NCBI RefSeq assembly: GCF_018598555.1 | Contig: NZ_JAHEWN010000001.1 | Span: forward strand, 62,001 to 126,000 | Source: Curtobacterium aurantiacum | Lineage (GTDB): Bacteria; Actinomycetota; Actinomycetes; Actinomycetales; Microbacteriaceae | Reading direction: 5' to 3' | Length of the DNA stretch: 64,000 nt | Part shown: positions 47,971-57,050 of the stretch, one piece after another | Position numbering within the stretch: position 1 is the stretch's first letter | Layout: each line of letters opens with the position of its first letter | The notes under the pieces: generated by a model | What the model saw: the letters and a program-made list of their open reading frames with translations, nothing else | The model's database searches: none | What the model was told of the DNA's origin: nothing | Position numbers and translations under genes: made by a program

Positions 47971-48425
47971 GCGACTCGGGCTTCCTTCTTCTCGTCGTCG
48001 TTGTCGTCGTCGTCACCCGGGATGTAGACGTCCTGGACGGTCACGTTGACCTCGGCGACCTCCATGCCGACGATCTGCTCAAGGGCACGGGCGACACCGG
48101 AACGGACGCCGTCGGCGACCTGCTGGAGCGACACCGGGTACTCGGCGACGATCACGATGTCCGCGGCGACCTGCTTCTCGCCGACCTCGACCTTGACGCC
48201 CTGACCGAAGTCGCGCTGGCCGATGGCGTCGCGGAGGGCACCGATGGCACGGGCTGCGCCGTTGCCGAGGGAGTGCACGCCGTTGACCTCGCGGGCGGCG
48301 ATGCCGGCGACCTTCGACACGACGGTGTCGTCGATGACGGTCTTGCCGGTGACGCCGCTGGTGCCGGCGTGCGAGGTGGCACGGGTCGCCGTGGTGGCCG
48401 GGGTGGGGGTGATGGTGTCAGCCAT
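47967..48425 (-). CDS. Asp23/Gls24-family envelope stress protein (first copy)
   Basis: Head gene of the alkaline-shock operon; 152 residues from ATG 48425 behind GGAAGGAAC. After a Thr/Ala-rich start, the core (about 27-125) shows GKTVIDDTVVSKVAGIAAREVNGVHSLGNG, VGEKQVAADIVIVAEYPVSLQQVADGVRSGVARALEQIVGMEVAEVNVTVQDVYI, the classical Asp23 motifs, and a very acidic C-terminal tail (PGDDDDNDDEKKEARVA). The family coats the inner membrane face in stressed cells. Confidence 0.92.
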   Translation of the reverse strand: MADTITPTPATTATRATSHAGTSGVTGKTVIDDTVVSKVAGIAAREVNGVHSLGNGAARAIGALRDAIGQRDFGQGVKVEVGEKQVAADIVIVAEYPVSLQQVADGVRSGVARALEQIVGMEVAEVNVTVQDVYIPGDDDDNDDEKKEARVA

Positions 48426-48540
48426 GTTCGTTCCTTCCGTTGACCCGCCGGGCGTTCCCAGCGGTTGCTGTTCACGGATGAGACGGGCTGTGGAAGAGAT
48501 TCGTCACACACGACTTCTCGGATTCGGGTGATGTCCAGGC

Positions 48541-48560
48541 ATCCCCGGAAATCCGGGGAT
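48541..48560. terminator. Hairpin after AraC gene
   Basis: ATCCCCGGA (48541-48549) and TCCGGGGAT (48552-48560) form a 9-bp stem with a tight centre, 34 bp past the AraC stop. It separates that gene from the alkaline-shock operon on the same strand. Confidence 0.75.
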
Positions 48561-48594
48561 CTGCGTGTACCCCCGGGCTGTTCCGTCGGGCCGT

Positions 48595-49815
48595 TCAGCC
48601 GTTTCCGGCCGCGTCGTTGCGTTCTGCAGCGGCCCGCATGGCGCGCACGCAGGCCATCGGCGACTCGCCGCGCTCCTCGCGGAAGAGCTGCTGCAGGCGT
48701 CGGGGGAGCACCCCTGCGGCAGCCGCGATGTCGTCGAGCGTGAGCGGGTCGTCGAGGTGCTGTTCGATGTACGACACCGCACGGCGGACCCGCCACGACG
48801 CCTTGCCGGCCTCCGGTCGCGCAGCCAGCGACGCGCGTTTCGTCACAGCCGGGTCCTCACCGAACCGGTCGCGGTAGGTCTCGGCGAACCGGCCCGGGTT
48901 GGTGAAGCCCCAGCGGCGGGCGATCGCGGCGATGCCGGAGGACACGAGCGGGCAGTCCGCCGGGGCGACCGGGCCACCCCGGTCCGCGCGGAGCAGCTCC
49001 TCGCGCACCCGGTCCAGGCGGTGGTCGCGGAGGAACCGGTGCGGGGTGGTGTCGAGCGTCCGGGCGAAGACGTCCTGCAGCCCGCGCTGGCTCAGTCCGC
49101 ACGCGGCGGCGATCGTGGGGACCGAGGGGCGTTCGGCGGCGTGCAGCTCGATGAACCGGATCGCGTCGCGGAGCCGGTTCGCCACGGGGACGTCGTCACC
49201 GCGGTTGCGGATGGGGAACGTGTCGAGGATGACGACGGCCAGCCGGCGGTTCAGGGCGGTCCGCATCGGCCCGAGCACGCGCTCGTCGACCAGGGCCGGC
49301 CCGAGTTCTCGGATCAGGTGCCGCAGTGGTTCGCGCCGGGCGACGACCTCGTCCTGCTGGTCGAACAGCAGTGGACCGTCGGGCAGGCGGTAGCCGAGGT
49401 CGCGGCCGACGCTGCGCAGGAACCGGTCGGACACGTGCACGCCGTTGTAGACGGTGCCGTCGGACTCGAACCGGTAGGCCTCGGACGCCGACGCGATGTA
49501 CGGGCTGCCCGGCTCGACGACGCGGGTGCGGTCGGCGAAGTGCATCTCGAGCCGGCCCTTGGTCAGCCAGAACACCACGTGGTCGTCCCGCACGCCGATG
49601 ACCCCGCCCCGCCGACCACCCTCGGCCCGCATGGTGCGCAGCGACAGGTCGTCGTCGCCCACGACCGTGTACTCGTACCGGGTGTCGTCGGTGGCGAACG
49701 TCTCGGAGGCGAAGTCCGAGCCGCCGTACTCGGCCGCGAAGATCTCGGAGTAGTCGGAACCCTCGCCGTCGGAGAACCGCAGCCGGCGGAATCCGTTCGT
49801 CGTCGAGGGGTCCAT
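48595..49815 (-). CDS. AraC-family regulator with an additional C-terminal helix-turn-helix
   Basis: Transcription factor of 406 residues. The N-terminal region (about 20-180) is an AraC-binding-like cupin domain with FWLTKGRLEMHFADRTRVVEPGSPYIAS. A complete AraC DNA-binding domain (about 212-328) follows, with VPTIAAACGLSQRGLQDVFARTLDTTPHRFLRDHRL and IAAIARRWGFTNPGRFAETYRDRFGEDP. Beyond it (about 340-400) lies a third helix-turn-helix, RRAVSYIEQHLDDPLTLDDIAAAAGVLPRRLQQLFREERGESPMACVRAMR, equal to the first half of an AraC domain. The extra unit is unusual. Its target is unknown; the divergent csoR unit and the downstream stress operon are neighbours. Confidence 0.85.
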   Translation of the reverse strand: MDPSTTNGFRRLRFSDGEGSDYSEIFAAEYGGSDFASETFATDDTRYEYTVVGDDDLSLRTMRAEGGRRGGVIGVRDDHVVFWLTKGRLEMHFADRTRVVEPGSPYIASASEAYRFESDGTVYNGVHVSDRFLRSVGRDLGYRLPDGPLLFDQQDEVVARREPLRHLIRELGPALVDERVLGPMRTALNRRLAVVILDTFPIRNRGDDVPVANRLRDAIRFIELHAAERPSVPTIAAACGLSQRGLQDVFARTLDTTPHRFLRDHRLDRVREELLRADRGGPVAPADCPLVSSGIAAIARRWGFTNPGRFAETYRDRFGEDPAVTKRASLAARPEAGKASWRVRRAVSYIEQHLDDPLTLDDIAAAAGVLPRRLQQLFREERGESPMACVRAMRAAAERNDAAGNG

Positions 49816-49856
49816 GCGCTGATCATGCCACCGGTTGCGCCCGGACGAGATCGGAA

Positions 49857-49871
49857 TACCCTAGGGGGGTA
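49857..49871. promoter_or_regulatory. CsoR operator (copper-responsive)
   Basis: TACCCTAGGGGGGTA at 49857-49871, within a longer ATACCC/GGGGTAC dyad, is the G-tract palindrome bound by CsoR repressors. It lies 26 bp ahead of the csoR start, and its right side merges with ATTGAGAAC, perhaps the -10 region. Copper displaces CsoR from such sites. Confidence 0.75.
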
Positions 49872-49897
49872 CCGTATTGAGAACGGTGGAGGCGGAC

Positions 49898-50188
49898 ATG
49901 CACGAACACGTCGGGTACATCGGCGACAAGGACGACCTGCTCAAGCGACTCCGTCGCGCCGAGGGGCAGGTGCGCGGCATCGCGCGGATGGTCGAGGACG
50001 AGACGTACTGCATCGACGTCCTGACCCAGATCTCGGCGGCGAACCGGGCGCTCGAACGCGTCGCGCTGTCGCTGCTCGAGGACCACCTGGCGCACTGCGT
50101 CGCCGAGGCCGTCGCCGAGGGTGGGGACGCCGCCGACGAGAAGGTGCGCGAGGCCAGCCAGGCGATCGCCCGGCTCGTCCGCTCCTGA
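49898..50188 (+). CDS. csoR: CsoR-type copper-sensing repressor
   Basis: Copper(I)-binding repressor of its own operon. From ATG 49898, six bases after GGAGG, it has 96 residues. The copper ligands match Mycobacterium CsoR with an offset of two: Cys38 in ETYCIDVLTQI, His63 in LLEDHLAHC and Cys67. The motif LLKRLRRAEGQVRGIARMVED (about 14-34) is the family hallmark. A TTG start at 49877 would enter the operator. It is followed by copZ and copA. Confidence 0.92.
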   Translation: MHEHVGYIGDKDDLLKRLRRAEGQVRGIARMVEDETYCIDVLTQISAANRALERVALSLLEDHLAHCVAEAVAEGGDAADEKVREASQAIARLVRS

Positions 50189-50220
50189 CCCCGACGACCC
50201 ACCATCGAGAAGGAGACACC

Positions 50221-50439
50221 ATGACCACCGAAACGCTGCTCGTCGAGGGCATGACCTGTGACCACTGCGTGATGAGCGTCACCGAGGAACTCACCGAGGT
50301 CGACGGGGTGTCGGGCGTCGACGTCCGACTCGTCCCCGGCGGATCGTCCGAGGTCACCGTCAGCTCGGCGGCACCCGTCGACGCGGACGCCCTCCGCGCC
50401 GCCGTCACCGAGGCGGGGTACGAGGTCGTGCGCTCGTGA
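50221..50439 (+). CDS. copZ: CopZ-like copper chaperone (HMA domain)
   Basis: Small 72-residue metal chaperone from ATG 50221 behind GAGAAGGAG. It has the metal site MTCDHCV (about 11-17) and the ferredoxin-like beta-alpha-beta-beta-alpha-beta pattern with [19 protein letters not shown] and [13 protein letters not shown]. It hands copper(I) to the ATPase encoded next, whose start overlaps this stop as GTGA. Confidence 0.92.
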   Translation: MTTETLLVEGMTCDHCVMSVTEELTEVDGVSGVDVRLVPGGSSEVTVSSAAPVDADALRAAVTEAGYEVVRS

Positions 50440-52667
50440 CCGACCGCACCGTGGAACTCGACATCACCGGGATGACCTGCGCCTCGTGCGCGAACCGCAT
50501 CGAGCGGAAGCTCGGCAAGCTGCCCGGAGTCACCGCCACCGTCAACTACGCCACCGAGAAGGCGCAGGTGCAGGTCGCCGCGGACGGCACCGCCGACCCC
50601 GAGGCGCTCATCGCCGCGGTGGAGTCGGCCGGGTACGGCGCCACGGTGCCGGCCCCGCCCGCCGCTGCTGACGCCGACCCCGCGGTGGACGAGGACCCGA
50701 CCGGCCCGCTGCGCCGGCGCCTAGCCGTGTCCGCCGTGCTCGCGGTGCCCGTCGTGGTGCTCTCGATGGTGCCGGCCCTGCAGTTCCCGAACTGGCAGTG
50801 GCTCGCCCTGACGCTCGCCGCGCCCGTCGCGGTCTGGGGCGCGCTCCCGTTCCACCGTGCCGCGTGGGTCAACGCCCGGCACGGTGCCGCCACCATGGAC
50901 ACCCTGGTGAGCGTCGGCGTCCTCGCTGCCTTCGGGTGGTCGCTGTACGCCCTGTTCTTCGGCGACGCCGGCACGACCGGCATGCACATGACGTTCTCGT
51001 GGTTCGCCACGGACCCCGAGGCCACCGACCTCTACCTCGAGGTCGCGACGGCCGTGACGGTCTTCATCCTCGCCGGCCGGTACATGGAGGCGCGCGCCAA
51101 GAAGCAGTCCGGTGCCGCGCTCCGTGCCCTGCTCGAACTCGGTGCGAAGGACGCCACCGTCCTGCGCGACGGCACCGAGCACCGCGTGCCCGCGTCGTCG
51201 CTCGCCGTCGGTGACGTCGTCGTCGTGCGCCCCGGTGAGCGGATCCCGAGCGACGGCCTGGTGCAGGACGGCTCCTCGGCCGTCGACCTCAGCATGCTCA
51301 CCGGCGAGTCCGTGCCGGTCGAGGTGGGCCCGGGCGACCGCGTGACCGGCGCGACGATCAACGTCGGCGGCCGCCTCATCGTCGCGATCACCCGCGTCGG
51401 CGCCGACACCGAGCTCGCCCGGATGGGCCGCCTGGTGGAGGACGCCCAGACCGGCAAGGCCGAGGTGCAGCGCCTGGCCGACCGGGTGTCCGCGGTCTTC
51501 GTGCCGATCGTCATCGCACTCGCCGTGCTGGCCTTCGTCGGCTGGCTCGTGGTCGGCGGTTCGGTCACGGCGGCCTTCACCGCGGCCGTCGCCACCCTGA
51601 TCATCGCCTGCCCGTGCGCCCTCGGACTCGCCACCCCCACCGCGCTGCTGGTCGGGACCGGCCGGGGCTCGCAGCTCGGCATCCTGATCGGCGGCCCGCA
51701 GGTGCTCGAGCGCACCCGTGGCGTCGACACCGTCGTGCTCGACAAGACCGGCACCGTCACCACGGGATCGATGACCCTGCGGTCGGTCACCGCCGTCGAC
51801 GAGACCGACGACACCGTGCTCCGGCTCGCCGCCGCGGTCGAGGACGGCTCGGAGCACCCCGTCGCCCGTGCCGTGACCACCGCGGCCCGAGCCCGCGGCG
51901 TCGACCTGCCCGCGGCGACGCAGTTCACCGCCATCCCCGGCGCCGGCGTCCAGGCGGTCGTGGACGGCGACGTCGTCCTCGTCGGCACCACCCGCTGGCT
52001 CGCTGAATCGTGGTCCATCACCCTGCCCGAGGTCCTGTCCGACGCCGTCGACGGTGCCGAGGCCGACGGGGGCACGGCGGTCGTCGTCGCCCGGAACGGC
52101 AGCGCCCTGGGTGTGGTCGTCGTCGGCGACACCGTGAAGCCCGAGGCCGCCGACGCCATCGCCCGCTTCCGGGCACTCGGGTTGCACCCGGTGCTGCTCA
52201 CCGGCGACAACGACGGTGCCGCACGCGGGGTCGCCGCCAGTGTCGGGATCGACGAGGTGCACGCCCGTGCGACCCCGGCGTCGAAGCTCGAGACCGTCCG
52301 TCGGCTGCAGTCCGAGGGGCGGAGCGTCGCGATGGTCGGCGACGGCGTGAACGACGCCGCCGCGCTCGCCGCGGCGGACCTCGGCATCGCCATGGGCGCC
52401 GGCACCGACGCAGCGATCGCGGCCAGCGACATCACGGTCGTGAGCGGTCGACTCACCGTGGTCGCCGACGCCATCCGGCTGTCCCGCGCCACGCTCGGTG
52501 TCATCAAGGGCAACCTGTTCTGGGCGTTCGCGTACAACGTCGCGGCGATCCCGCTCGCGATGGCCGGGCTGCTCAACCCGGTGCTCGCGGGTGCGGCGAT
52601 GGCGTTCTCGTCGGTCTTCGTCGTGACGAACAGCCTGCGCCTGCGTCGCTTCGCACCGCAGCCGTGA
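50436..52667 (+). CDS. copA: Copper-exporting P1B-type ATPase CopA
   Basis: Copper(I) efflux pump of 743 residues from GTG 50436. Domains in order: N-terminal HMA with GMTCASC (12-18), an acidic/Pro-rich linker (about 72-90), membrane segments, the actuator with [11 protein letters not shown], the intramembrane metal-site CPC in [17 protein letters not shown], the phosphorylation motif [11 protein letters not shown], the nucleotide-domain HP dipeptide SEHPVARAV, and the hinge [15 protein letters not shown]. The final segments include [12 protein letters not shown] and [18 protein letters not shown], with the Asn/Tyr and Met/Ser pairs expected for copper. Only one HMA domain is present. Confidence 0.96.
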   Translation: MTDRTVELDITGMTCASCANRIERKLGKLPGVTATVNYATEKAQVQVAADGTADPEALIAAVESAGYGATVPAPPAAADADPAVDEDPTGPLRRRLAVSAVLAVPVVVLSMVPALQFPNWQWLALTLAAPVAVWGALPFHRAAWVNARHGAATMDTLVSVGVLAAFGWSLYALFFGDAGTTGMHMTFSWFATDPEATDLYLEVATAVTVFILAGRYMEARAKKQSGAALRALLELGAKDATVLRDGTEHRVPASSLAVGDVVVVRPGERIPSDGLVQDGSSAVDLSMLTGESVPVEVGPGDRVTGATINVGGRLIVAITRVGADTELARMGRLVEDAQTGKAEVQRLADRVSAVFVPIVIALAVLAFVGWLVVGGSVTAAFTAAVATLIIACPCALGLATPTALLVGTGRGSQLGILIGGPQVLERTRGVDTVVLDKTGTVTTGSMTLRSVTAVDETDDTVLRLAAAVEDGSEHPVARAVTTAARARGVDLPAATQFTAIPGAGVQAVVDGDVVLVGTTRWLAESWSITLPEVLSDAVDGAEADGGTAVVVARNGSALGVVVVGDTVKPEAADAIARFRALGLHPVLLTGDNDGAARGVAASVGIDEVHARATPASKLETVRRLQSEGRSVAMVGDGVNDAAALAAADLGIAMGAGTDAAIAASDITVVSGRLTVVADAIRLSRATLGVIKGNLFWAFAYNVAAIPLAMAGLLNPVLAGAAMAFSSVFVVTNSLRLRRFAPQP

Positions 52668-52908
52668 ACGCGGCAAGCCGCGCGTCCCTGGACCCGGCGA
52701 GTCGACCGCGGCCTGAACGCGGTGCGGCGACCACGGCCCTGAACGCGACCTGCCGGGGGCGTGACGCGCGCAGCGAACGCGAGCCGCGCCTCCCGGCCGA
52801 CTGTGCGCACCACCTGCCGGAGCGCACTACGCTCGAAGACGGTCCGCGACGCAGCGCTGCGTGACCCGCGGGCTGTACGTCTTGAACGTGATCCCCAGGA
52901 GGACCGAA
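52668..52908. other. Intergenic region between copA and pgi
   Basis: No gene is visible in these 241 bp. Just after copA is a short hairpin CGCGGC-aa-GCCGCG (52669-52682), and a relic resembling the right arm of the palindromic terminator family lies at about 52782-52801. CCTGAACGCG recurs at 52712 and 52739 approximately. The pgi ribosome site AGGAGG is at 52897-52902. Confidence 0.55.
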
Positions 52909-54630
52909 GTGACCGAATCCGCTCCCGTCGACCCCACATCGACCGAAGGCTGGAAGAAGCTCGACAGCATCGCTGCCGACTTCACCCCGGACCTGCGAGG
53001 GTGGTTCGACAGCGACCCCGGTCGTGCCGAGCAGTACACCTTCCAGGCCGCCGACCTGACCGTCGACCTGTCCAAGGGCCTGGTGACCGACGAGATCCTC
53101 GCCGCGCTGCTGCAGGTCGCGAAGGACACCGGCGTCGCCGAGCGCTTCCAGGCGATGCTCGCCGGTGAGCACATCAACGTCACCGAGGACCGCGCCGTCC
53201 TGCACACCGCGCTCCGCCGCCCGAAGGCGACCGAGGACCTCGTGCCCGCGGCACCCCTGACCGTCGACGGCCAGGACGTCGACGCCGACGTGCACGCCAC
53301 GCTCGACAAGGTCTACGGCTTCGCCGAGCAGGTCCGCAGCGGCGCCTGGACCGGTGTCACCGGCAAGCGCATCGAGACCGTCGTCAACATCGGCATCGGC
53401 GGCTCCGACCTCGGCCCCGTCATGGTCTACGAGGCGCTCAAGCCGTACGTCCAGCCCGGCCTCGAAGCCCGCTTCGTGTCGAACATCGACCCGGCGGACA
53501 TCTACGAGAAGACCGCGGACCTCGACCCCGAGACCACGCTCTTCATCGTCGCGTCGAAGACCTTCGGCACGCTCGAGACCCTGACGAACGCCCGCCTCGC
53601 CCGCCAGTGGCTGTGGGAGGAGCTCGGCCTGACCGACGCCGCCGACGACGAGAAGAAGAACGCCGTCGCCAAGCACTTCGTCGCCGTCTCCACCGCGCTC
53701 GACAAGGTCGAGGCGTTCGGCATCGACCCCGAGAACGCCTTCGGCTTCTGGGACTGGGTGGGCGGCCGCTACTCGGTCGACTCGGCCATCGGCACGAGCG
53801 TCGTCATCGCCATCGGCAAGGAGAACTGGGAGCAGTTCCTGGCCGGCTTCCACGCCATCGACGAGCACGTCCGCACCACGCCGCTCGAGCAGAACGTGCC
53901 CGTCCTGATGGGCCTGCTCAACGTCTGGTACACGAACTTCCTCGGTGCGCAGAGCCACGCGGTCCTGCCGTACACGCAGTACCTGCACCGCTTCGCCGCG
54001 TACCTGCAGCAGCTCACCATGGAGTCGAACGGCAAGCGCGTCCGCTGGGACGGCTCGCCCGTCACGACCGAGACCGGCGAGGTCTTCTGGGGCGAGCCCG
54101 GCACGAACGGCCAGCACGCGTTCTACCAGCTGATCCACCAGGGCACCCGCCTGATCCCGGCCGACTTCATCACGGTCGCCAACCCGGCCCGTCCGCTGAA
54201 GGACGAGACCGGCGACGGCAAGGGCGTCGCGCCCGGCACCGACGTGCACACGCTGTTCCTGGCGAACTTCTTCGCGCAGACCAAGGCGCTCGCGTTCGGC
54301 AAGAGCGCCGACGAGGTCCGCGCCGAGGGCACCACGGACGAAGGGATCGTCGCGGCGCGCACGTTCCCCGGCAACAAGCCGACCACGTCGATCATCGCGC
54401 CGGAGCTCACCCCGAGCGTGCTCGGCCAGCTCATCGCCCTGTACGAGCACATCGTGTTCACCGAGGGCACGATCTGGGGCATCGACTCGTTCGACCAGTG
54501 GGGTGTGGAGCTCGGCAAGCAGCTGGCGCTGCAGGTCACGCCGGCCGTCGAGGGCGACCAGGCCGCGCTCGACGCGCAGGACCCGTCGACCAAGGCGCTC
54601 ATCGCGAAGTACCTGGAGCTGCGGAAGTAA
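52909..54630 (+). CDS. pgi: Glucose-6-phosphate isomerase
   Basis: Glycolytic enzyme interconverting glucose-6-phosphate and fructose-6-phosphate. From GTG 52909, six bases after AGGAGG, it has 573 residues, in range for long-form Pgi. Seen: [20 protein letters not shown] (about 147-166), [29 protein letters not shown] (PGI signature), catalytic Glu in ESNGKRV, and His in [16 protein letters not shown]. The frame upstream of the GTG lacks support. A perfect palindromic terminator follows the stop. Confidence 0.97.
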   Translation: MTESAPVDPTSTEGWKKLDSIAADFTPDLRGWFDSDPGRAEQYTFQAADLTVDLSKGLVTDEILAALLQVAKDTGVAERFQAMLAGEHINVTEDRAVLHTALRRPKATEDLVPAAPLTVDGQDVDADVHATLDKVYGFAEQVRSGAWTGVTGKRIETVVNIGIGGSDLGPVMVYEALKPYVQPGLEARFVSNIDPADIYEKTADLDPETTLFIVASKTFGTLETLTNARLARQWLWEELGLTDAADDEKKNAVAKHFVAVSTALDKVEAFGIDPENAFGFWDWVGGRYSVDSAIGTSVVIAIGKENWEQFLAGFHAIDEHVRTTPLEQNVPVLMGLLNVWYTNFLGAQSHAVLPYTQYLHRFAAYLQQLTMESNGKRVRWDGSPVTTETGEVFWGEPGTNGQHAFYQLIHQGTRLIPADFITVANPARPLKDETGDGKGVAPGTDVHTLFLANFFAQTKALAFGKSADEVRAEGTTDEGIVAARTFPGNKPTTSIIAPELTPSVLGQLIALYEHIVFTEGTIWGIDSFDQWGVELGKQLALQVTPAVEGDQAALDAQDPSTKALIAKYLELRK

Positions 54631-54645
54631 CGCAGGCGCCCACCT

Positions 54646-54693
54646 GACGGACGGGAGGCCCGTGGCGGATCCGCCACGGGCCTCCCGTCCGTC
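54646..54693. terminator. 48-bp perfect palindrome after pgi
   Basis: 24-bp arms, 54646-54669 and 54670-54693, are perfectly complementary; the left arm begins GACGGACGGGAGGCCCGTGG. It starts 15 bp after the pgi stop. It is the largest of the palindromic family in this window. Confidence 0.9.
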
Positions 54694-54730
54694 GTGTGCG
54701 TGCGCTGGCCGCGGGGCGGACGCCGGGCTG

Positions 54731-54792
54731 GTTTCGCGCTCAGCGACACCTCACGCGCGTCGCGGCCCGTGAGGTGTCGCCCAGCCCGAAAC
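54731..54792. repeat. Dispersed inverted-repeat element, copy 3
   Basis: 62-bp element from GTTTCG (54731-54736) to CGAAAC (54787-54792), with inner arms AGCGACACCTCACG and CGTGAGGTGTCG. It lies between the pgi terminator and the next gene, outside any gene, and is the most symmetric copy seen. Confidence 0.82.
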
Positions 54793-54865
54793 GCCGCCGG
54801 CCGCCGCGCGAGCCGCCGCGCCGGCCGGTCCGCCGGTGTCGGCCGGAGCGGCTACCGTCGAGGGC

Positions 54866-55366
54866 ATGGACCGCTCGGAGATGCTCGCCGCCGCTGCCGC
54901 CGCCCACGCCGCCCGGATCGCCGAGGCCGGCGGGGACGACACCGCCGCCCGTGAACGTGCTGCGTCGGTGCACGACCGTGACTCCCTGGCCGACGAAGCC
55001 ATCCGCGCCGTGGAACGCCGCCGCGCGGGGGAGTCGGACCGCGCGGCCTCACGCACCGAGGGCGTGCTGTCGGACTGGCACCGGATGGGCACCCGTCGCG
55101 GCATCACCCCGGACGCGCAGGTCCGCACCGCGTGGACCGTGACCGGGGTCCCCGAGCGCGGTGACGCCCGGGCCCTGGCGAACGTGCTGCTCTCCACCGC
55201 GGGGCACGCCGGACGCGTCGCCGACGCCGCACGCCGCAACCCGGCGCTGTCCGGTGCCGCGAGTGCCGCGGCCCGACGCACCGTGCGCCGCTACACCGAC
55301 CACGGCGCCGACATGGCCTCGTTGGGGGACGTCCTGGGCGACGGACCCGTCGACGACGAACGCTGA
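54866..55366 (+). CDS. Unknown soluble protein, Ala/Arg-rich
   Basis: Not recognised. The 166-residue product from ATG 54866 is mostly helical-looking and rich in Ala, Arg, Asp and Glu, with no membrane segment or signal. Distinctive pieces are LSDWHRMGTRRGITPDAQVRTAWTVTGVPERG in the middle and RRTVRRYTDHGADMASLGDVLGDGP at the end. The ribosome site is weak (GAGGG close to the start). It stands alone between a repeat element and the sugar-transporter promoter; DNA or nucleic-acid binding is possible from its charge but unproven. Confidence 0.6.
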   Translation: MDRSEMLAAAAAAHAARIAEAGGDDTAARERAASVHDRDSLADEAIRAVERRRAGESDRAASRTEGVLSDWHRMGTRRGITPDAQVRTAWTVTGVPERGDARALANVLLSTAGHAGRVADAARRNPALSGAASAAARRTVRRYTDHGADMASLGDVLGDGPVDDER

Positions 55367-55442
55367 GCACCACCTCCACAGTTGGACCGCTCCCGTCCTC
55401 ATCAGGCGTTCTGTGGACCGTTCCAAAAGACCTGACGACAGA

Positions 55443-55478
55443 ATGTCCAATTGACAGGACATGGAATCGGGTTACGAT
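55443..55478 (+). promoter_or_regulatory. Promoter with overlapping operator for the sugar transporter
   Basis: Consensus -35 TTGACA (55451-55456), a 16-bp spacer and -10 TACGAT (55473-55478), 45 bp ahead of the transporter start. An inverted repeat ATGTCC (55443-55448) and GGACAT (55457-55462) with an 8-bp spacer brackets the -35, so a sugar-responsive repressor (LacI or ROK type) could block polymerase there. Confidence 0.75.
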
Positions 55479-55522
55479 CAGTCCACGCGATGAAGCGCGA
55501 TCACCGACGAAGGAGTCACCGA

Positions 55523-56980
55523 ATGGTCGACATCAAACCGACAGCCCCGACTGTCGCACTGCCCCCGTTGGGGACCGGGCCGCACCGCCGACGTCTCGGC
55601 GTGCTGGCCCTCGTCGCCACGTTCGGCGGGCTGCTCTTCGGGTACGACACCGGCGTGATCAACGGTGCCCTGAACCCGATGAAGGCGGAGCTCGGCCTCA
55701 CGAACTTCACGGAGGGTGTCGTCACCAGCTCGCTGCTGTTCGGTGCCGCGATCGGCGCCATGCTCGGCGGCCGCATCGCCGACGGCTGGGGTCGTCGCAA
55801 GACGATCATCCTGCTCGCCGTCACGTTCTTCGTCGGCACGCTGATCTGCGTGGTCGCACCGACGTTCGAGGTCATCGTCGTCGGTCGTGTGCTGCTCGGC
55901 CTCGCGGTGGGCGGCGCATCAACGGTGGTGCCGGTGTTCCTCGCCGAGCTCGCGCCGTACGAGATCCGCGGGTCGCTGTCCGGCCGCAACGAGCTCATGA
56001 TCGTGATCGGCCAGCTCGCTGCGTTCGTGGTCAACGCGTTCATCGGCAACATCTGGGGTGAGGGCAACGGCGTGTGGCGCGTCATGCTGGCCGTCTGCGC
56101 GCTCCCCGCGATCGCGCTGTTCGTCGGCATGCTCCGGGTGCCGGAGTCGCCGCGGTGGCTCGCGTCGAAGGACCGCTACGACGAGGCTCTCTCCGTCCTC
56201 GAGCAGGTCCGGACCACCGATCGGGCCCGCGCCGAGCTCGACGACATCAAGCGGAGCAACGACCTCGAGGCGAAGGTCGAGCGCGTCAGTGGGTGGCACA
56301 CGCTGCGCGGGAACAAGTGGCTCATCCGCATCGTGCTCATCGGTGCCGGGCTCGGGGTGGCCCAGCAGCTCACCGGCATCAACTCGATCATGTACTACGG
56401 CCAGACCGTGCTCATCGAGTCCGGGTTCCAGGCGTCGGCGGCCCTCATCGCGAACATCGCCCCCGGGGTGATCGCCGTGGTCGGTGGCGTCATCGCCCTG
56501 TACAACATGGAGAAGATCAACCGCCGCACGACGCTGATCCTCGGGTTCACGCTGACGACGATCTGCCACTTCCTCATCGGCATCGCGTCGGTGGCGCTGC
56601 CCGAGGGCAACCCGGCCCGCCCGTGGGTCATCCTGTTCCTGGTCGTCGCGTTCGTCGGCTCGATGCAGACCTTCCTCAACATCGCGGTCTGGGTCGTGCT
56701 GTCCGAGATCTTCCCGACCCAGATCCGTGCGCTCGGCATGGGTATCTCGGTGTTCTGCCTCTGGATCGCGAACGCGTTCCTCGGGCTGTACTTCCCGACG
56801 ATCGTCGCCGCGACCGGCATCACCGGCACGTTCTTCGGCTTCGGGGTCGTCGGGCTGCTGGCGCTGCTCTTCATCTGGAAGTTCGTGCCGGAGAGCCGCG
56901 GCCGCACGCTCGAGGAGGTCGAGGAGGGCGTCACCACCGGCAACATCTTCACCGTCCCGGAGAAGGCGTCGCGCCGCTAG
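55523..56980 (+). CDS. Sugar:proton symporter (MFS sugar-porter family)
   Basis: Twelve-segment sugar transporter of 485 residues, start ATG 55523 behind AAGGAG. Family motifs seen: FGYDTGVINGAL in segment 1, GGRIADGWGRRK after segment 2, GRVLLGLAVGGASTVVPVFLAELAP, PESPRWLASKDRYDEAL before the central loop, QQLTGINSIMYYG in segment 7, and VPESRGRTLEEVEE after segment 12. The motifs suggest xylose, glucose, inositol or similar; none is decisive. It is a single-gene unit with its own promoter and a strong two-way terminator. Confidence 0.92.
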   Translation: MVDIKPTAPTVALPPLGTGPHRRRLGVLALVATFGGLLFGYDTGVINGALNPMKAELGLTNFTEGVVTSSLLFGAAIGAMLGGRIADGWGRRKTIILLAVTFFVGTLICVVAPTFEVIVVGRVLLGLAVGGASTVVPVFLAELAPYEIRGSLSGRNELMIVIGQLAAFVVNAFIGNIWGEGNGVWRVMLAVCALPAIALFVGMLRVPESPRWLASKDRYDEALSVLEQVRTTDRARAELDDIKRSNDLEAKVERVSGWHTLRGNKWLIRIVLIGAGLGVAQQLTGINSIMYYGQTVLIESGFQASAALIANIAPGVIAVVGGVIALYNMEKINRRTTLILGFTLTTICHFLIGIASVALPEGNPARPWVILFLVVAFVGSMQTFLNIAVWVVLSEIFPTQIRALGMGISVFCLWIANAFLGLYFPTIVAATGITGTFFGFGVVGLLALLFIWKFVPESRGRTLEEVEEGVTTGNIFTVPEKASRR

Positions 56981-56992
56981 TCCGCACCACGG

Positions 56993-57038
56993 ACGGACGG
57001 GAGGCCCGGTGCCAGCTGGCACCGGGCCTCCCGTCCGT
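56993..57038. terminator. 46-bp perfect palindrome between convergent genes
   Basis: 23-bp arms, 56993-57015 and 57016-57038, begin ACGGACGGGAGGCCCGG and complement perfectly. It starts 13 bp after the sugar transporter stop and ends 13 bp before the convergent oxidoreductase stop. Confidence 0.9.
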
Positions 57039-57050
57039 TCTGTGGTCGCG

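Noticed and set aside
49877-50188. TTG start at 49877 for csoR
   Set aside because: It falls at the edge of the CsoR operator and lacks a ribosome site; ATG 49898 has GGAGG six bases upstream.
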